A DNA stretch of 9,908 bases from Trueperaceae bacterium (GTDB taxonomy: Bacteria > Deinococcota > Deinococci > Deinococcales > Trueperaceae). The position numbers were made by a program, and so were the translations under genes. Shown one piece after another: positions 7,561 through 9,908 of this stretch (positions are counted from its first letter, which is position 1; each line of letters starts with the position of its first letter). Below the pieces are notes generated by a model. The model saw nothing but the letters and a program-made list of their open reading frames with translations, was not told the DNA's origin and searched no databases. The stretch lies in the NCBI GenBank assembly GCA_029210865.1, contig JARGGE010000073.1, forward strand, positions 1 to 9,908, written 5' to 3'.

Positions 7561-8178
7561 CTAGGAGCGGGCGCGCTTGCGCAGCCGCTCGAGCCCCTCT
7601 TGCAGGCTCAGGCGGGTGCGCTCGAGCGACCCGGCGATCTCGCCGAGCTCGTCGTCGCGGCGCGTGGTCACCGGGGCGGTGAGCTCGCCCATGGCCACCC
7701 GCCGGGCCTCGTCGCGCAGCTGCACGACGTCGCGGGCGACGCCGCGGGCACCGATCGCGGCGACCAGCATCCCCACCAGCGCCGCCACCGCGGTCGCGGC
7801 CGCGAGCGTGCCGAACACCTCGAGGCGCCCCTCGGGCTCGAGCAGGAACCAGGTGGCACCGGCCCCGAGCGCCCAGGCCAGCACCACCGGCAGCGCGGCG
7901 GCGACGATCGCGGGCTCGCTGCCGCCGGTGGGGAGCCAGAGCGCGTCCGCGTCGCCGTCGAACGCGGTGAGCACGCCGGTGGGCGCGCGCAGCGTCAGGG
8001 CGCGGCCGTCGTCCGAGGAGGTCGCCCCGAGGGCGCGGGCGAGGTCGTCGGCGGCGACGAGCGTCCAGGCGCCGTCGAGCCGGGCCGCGACCGTGCCGGC
8101 CGTCGCCTGCGCGAACGCCGCCCCCGAGGCGAGGGCCACGCACAGCAGCGGCACCAGGAAGCGTGCGAGGCGCGTCAC
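7561..8178 (-). CDS. Small HAMP-domain membrane protein without output domain
   Basis: A 205-aa protein from GTG 8178 to TAG 7561-7563. Residues 1-23 look like a signal peptide (basic start, hydrophobic core, AFA before Gln24). Residues about 32-82 (LDGAWTLVAADDLARALG, then short beta-like pieces) recall the extracellular stalk domain of the copper amine oxidase N-terminal type; this is a tentative likeness. Two hydrophobic segments follow, about 90-112 and 120-144. Residues 145-198 fit a HAMP linker (ARGVARDVVQL, GELTAPV, DDELGEIAGSLERTR, coiled-coil end). The protein then stops: no kinase, methyl-accepting, cyclase or EAL part is present. A signal relay acting on a partner protein is an inference. 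The start is supported by TAGCTT 6 nt upstream and lack of a Shine-Dalgarno. It is divergent from hflX and converges on glyA. Confidence 0.75.
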   Translation of the reverse strand: MTRLARFLVPLLCVALASGAAFAQATAGTVAARLDGAWTLVAADDLARALGATSSDDGRALTLRAPTGVLTAFDGDADALWLPTGGSEPAIVAAALPVVLAWALGAGATWFLLEPEGRLEVFGTLAAATAVAALVGMLVAAIGARGVARDVVQLRDEARRVAMGELTAPVTTRRDDELGEIAGSLERTRLSLQEGLERLRKRARS

Positions 8179-8184
8179 CCACGG

Positions 8185-8190
8185 AAGCTA
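8185..8190 (-). promoter_or_regulatory. Candidate extended -10 of HAMP gene (TGG-TAGCTT)
   Basis: On the minus strand TAGCTT (8190-8185) is preceded by TGG, giving a TGn extended -10, and followed by 6 nt and the GTG at 8178. The spacing fits a leaderless transcript; there is no Shine-Dalgarno. Confidence 0.5.
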
Positions 8191-8230
8191 CCACGTGCCG
8201 CGGGCGTCCTCGGAGCCGCAGCGCGCGTGC

Positions 8231-8236
8231 TAGCGT
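8231..8236 (+). promoter_or_regulatory. Candidate extended -10 of hflX (TGC-TAGCGT)
   Basis: TAGCGT is preceded by TGC (TGn extended -10) and followed by 6 nt, then the ATC at 8243 where HflX homology begins. The TAG is also an in-frame stop for hflX, so the protein cannot start further upstream. Confidence 0.45.
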
Positions 8237-8242
8237 GGGCGC

Positions 8243-9908
8243 ATCGACAAGGTCCATGGCAAGCTCTCCGGCCTCAAGGCCAACCAGATCAAACGGCTCT
8301 CGAACCTCTACCGGCGTCGCGTGCCCCCCGAACGAGCGGCGACCGCCGAGTTGGCACGGGCGATGGGCGAGCTCGCCCTCGAGATCGCGCGCCCGGTCTC
8401 GGTGCTGATCGACCGCCGCGGGCGCGTGACCACGGTCGCCGCCGGCGACGCCGCCGACACGCCGCTCCCCCCCACCGCCGGCGAGGCCGAGGCGCGCTTG
8501 CGCGGCCTGCGGCTCGTGCACGTCCACCTCAAACCGGGTGGGCTCTCGAGCGCCGACCTCACCTCGCTCTTCCTCCACCGGCTCGACCTGATCGCCGCCG
8601 TCGACGTCGCCCTGAACGAGCGCGGCGACGTGGTCCTGGGCGCGGCGCACCTCGCGATGGTGGCGCCGCCCACCGCCGACGAGGAGGACTGGCTGATCGA
8701 CGCGCCCGGCACCGTCCGCGACCTCGAGCGCGACGACGCGCTGCAGCGCATCGCGGCCCTCGAGGAGGAGCTCGCGCGCTCCTGGCAGGCGCGCGACGTG
8801 CGCCGCGGCTCCGAGGAGCGCGCGGTGCTCGTGGGCATCGACACCGGCGAGGGCGAGGTCGCCGCCAACGACCGCCTCGACGAGCTGGCCGAGCTGGTCC
8901 GCAGCGCCGGCGGCACCGTGGCCGCGCGCAGCCTGCAGCGGCGCGGCGGCGTCGACACCAAGACGGTGGTCGGGCGCGGGAAGCTCGACGACCTCGTCTC
9001 GGCCGCCTACCACGAGAACGCCGACCTGCTCGTCTTCGACCGCGAGCTCACCCCCGCCCAGACGCGCGAGCTCGACAAGGCGACGAACCTCAAGGTGCTC
9101 GACCGCACCCAGGTGATCCTCGACATCTTCGCGCAGAACGCCAAGGGGCGCGAGGCGCAGGTGCAGGTCGAGCTGGCGCAGCTGCAGTACCAGCTGCCGC
9201 GGCTCGCCGGCCGCGGCAAGGCGATGTCGCGCTTGGGCGGCGGCATCGGCACGCGCGGGCCGGGCGAGACGAAGCTCGAGGTCGACCGCCGCCGCATCCG
9301 CGCGCGCATCACCCAGCTCGAGGAGGCCGTCGACGCGATCGCCAAGCGGCGCGTTGAGACCCGCAAGGGGCGCACCGCCGGCCCGGTCCCGGTGATCGCG
9401 CTCGTGGGCTACACGAACGCCGGCAAGAGCACGCTCTTCAACGCGCTGGCCAAGAGCGACGCGCTCGCACGCAACGCGCTGTTCGCCACCCTGCGCCCCA
9501 CCACCCGCGAGGGCTGGCTGCCCGGCCTCGGCGCCTGGGGCGGCAAGGTCGTCTACACCGACACGGTGGGCTTCATCCGCGACCTGCCGGACGAGCTGGT
9601 GAACGCCTTCCGCGCCACCCTCGAGGAGCTCCACGACGCCGACCTGCTGCTGCACGTCGTCGACGCCGCCGCGCCCGGGGCACCGGACCGCGTCGCGGCG
9701 GTCGACCGCATCCTGGACGACCTGAAGGTCGAGCGCCCGCGCCGGGTGGTGCTCAACAAGGCCGACGCCGCCGACCCGCAGGCGCTGGTCGAGCTCGCCA
9801 CCCGCTACGACGAGGCGCCGGCGGTCTCGGCCGCGACGGGCGCCGGCCTCGACGACCTGAAGGGGGAGCTCGCCCGCTGGGTGGGCGGGGCCGCCACACC
9901 GGACGACC
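8243..9908 (+). CDS. hflX: Ribosome-associated GTPase HflX, long form, 3'-partial
   Basis: The frame is open from the stop at 8231-8233 to the window end, 555 codons from 8243. HflX is a GTPase that binds 50S subunits and splits or rescues stalled ribosomes. Residues 1-145 form the extra N-terminal domain known from long-form HflX of Firmicutes and Deinococcota (HGKLSGLKANQIKRL, YRRRVPP, VHVHLKPGGLSSADL). The common core starts about residue 192 (RAVLVGIDTGEGE), with GRGKLDDL, DRTQVILDIFAQ and GGGIGTRGPGETKLE (332-346), then a coiled coil. The GTPase domain has G1 GYTNAGKST (389-397), a likely G2 Thr in ATLRPTTR, G3 DTVGF (440-444), G4 NKAD (505-508) and G5 VSA. No ATG, GTG or TTG lies between the upstream stop and conserved residue 5; ATC 8243 is where homologues have their start. 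The next GTG, at 8321, would remove 26 conserved residues. The C-terminus lies beyond the window. Confidence 0.95.
   Translation, partial: MDKVHGKLSGLKANQIKRLSNLYRRRVPPERAATAELARAMGELALEIARPVSVLIDRRGRVTTVAAGDAADTPLPPTAGEAEARLRGLRLVHVHLKPGGLSSADLTSLFLHRLDLIAAVDVALNERGDVVLGAAHLAMVAPPTADEEDWLIDAPGTVRDLERDDALQRIAALEEELARSWQARDVRRGSEERAVLVGIDTGEGEVAANDRLDELAELVRSAGGTVAARSLQRRGGVDTKTVVGRGKLDDLVSAAYHENADLLVFDRELTPAQTRELDKATNLKVLDRTQVILDIFAQNAKGREAQVQVELAQLQYQLPRLAGRGKAMSRLGGGIGTRGPGETKLEVDRRRIRARITQLEEAVDAIAKRRVETRKGRTAGPVPVIALVGYTNAGKSTLFNALAKSDALARNALFATLRPTTREGWLPGLGAWGGKVVYTDTVGFIRDLPDELVNAFRATLEELHDADLLLHVVDAAAPGAPDRVAAVDRILDDLKVERPRRVVLNKADAADPQALVELATRYDEAPAVSAATGAGLDDLKGELARWVGGAATPDD

Noticed and set aside
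8192..8197. CACGTG palindrome between the HAMP gene and hflX promoters
   Set aside because: A six-base palindrome is expected by chance and shows no repeat or partner site nearby.

Overview
The window is a very GC-rich piece of bacterial chromosome. Its best taxonomic marker is a three-gene ba3-type (B-family) cytochrome oxidase set, cbaD-cbaB-cbaA, close to the Thermus thermophilus one in gene order, motifs and subunit I length. Together with the long form of HflX and several promoters placed at leaderless distance from start codons (known to be common in Deinococcus), this suggests Deinococcota, perhaps a Truepera-like lineage. That placement is inference. I see no insertion sequence, CRISPR array, tRNA, rRNA or phage gene.

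Layout. Positions 1-435 (+) hold the C-terminal half of a SixA-like phosphohistidine phosphatase whose beginning is missing or damaged. It converges on a minus-strand respiratory operon (3886 down to 510): cbaD (56-aa subunit IIa), cbaB (CuA subunit II carrying an extra C-terminal cytochrome c domain), cbaA (heme-copper subunit I), and an unrecognised four-helix membrane protein. The 74 bp between the two converging ends is tiled by three GC-rich hairpins. A 297-bp divergent regulatory region (3887-4183) separates the oxidase operon from a plus-strand TIGR01777-family SDR protein (4184-5119). That gene converges with a minus-strand aldo/keto reductase (5139-6122). The reductase is divergent from glyA (6238-7482, +), which converges with a small minus-strand HAMP-containing membrane protein (7561-8178). 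That in turn is divergent from hflX (8243 to beyond the window end, +).

How the parts work together. CbaA, CbaB and CbaD should form one membrane oxidase. The fused cytochrome c would pass electrons to CuA and then to heme b, heme a3 and CuB. The genes after 4184 are separately promoted single units with no obvious common pathway. Five of them share one layout: a TANNNT-like -10 element 5-7 nt before the start codon and mostly no Shine-Dalgarno sequence, whereas the oxidase operon genes do have Shine-Dalgarno sequences.

I do not see a clearly new defence or mobile system. The points most worth checking are the cytochrome c-fused ba3 subunit II, the apparent ATC start of hflX in a leaderless context, the JAMM-like motif in the HflX N-terminal domain, the repeated start-proximal GCGGTAC element, the unknown membrane protein in the cba operon, and the HAMP protein with puzzling topology.
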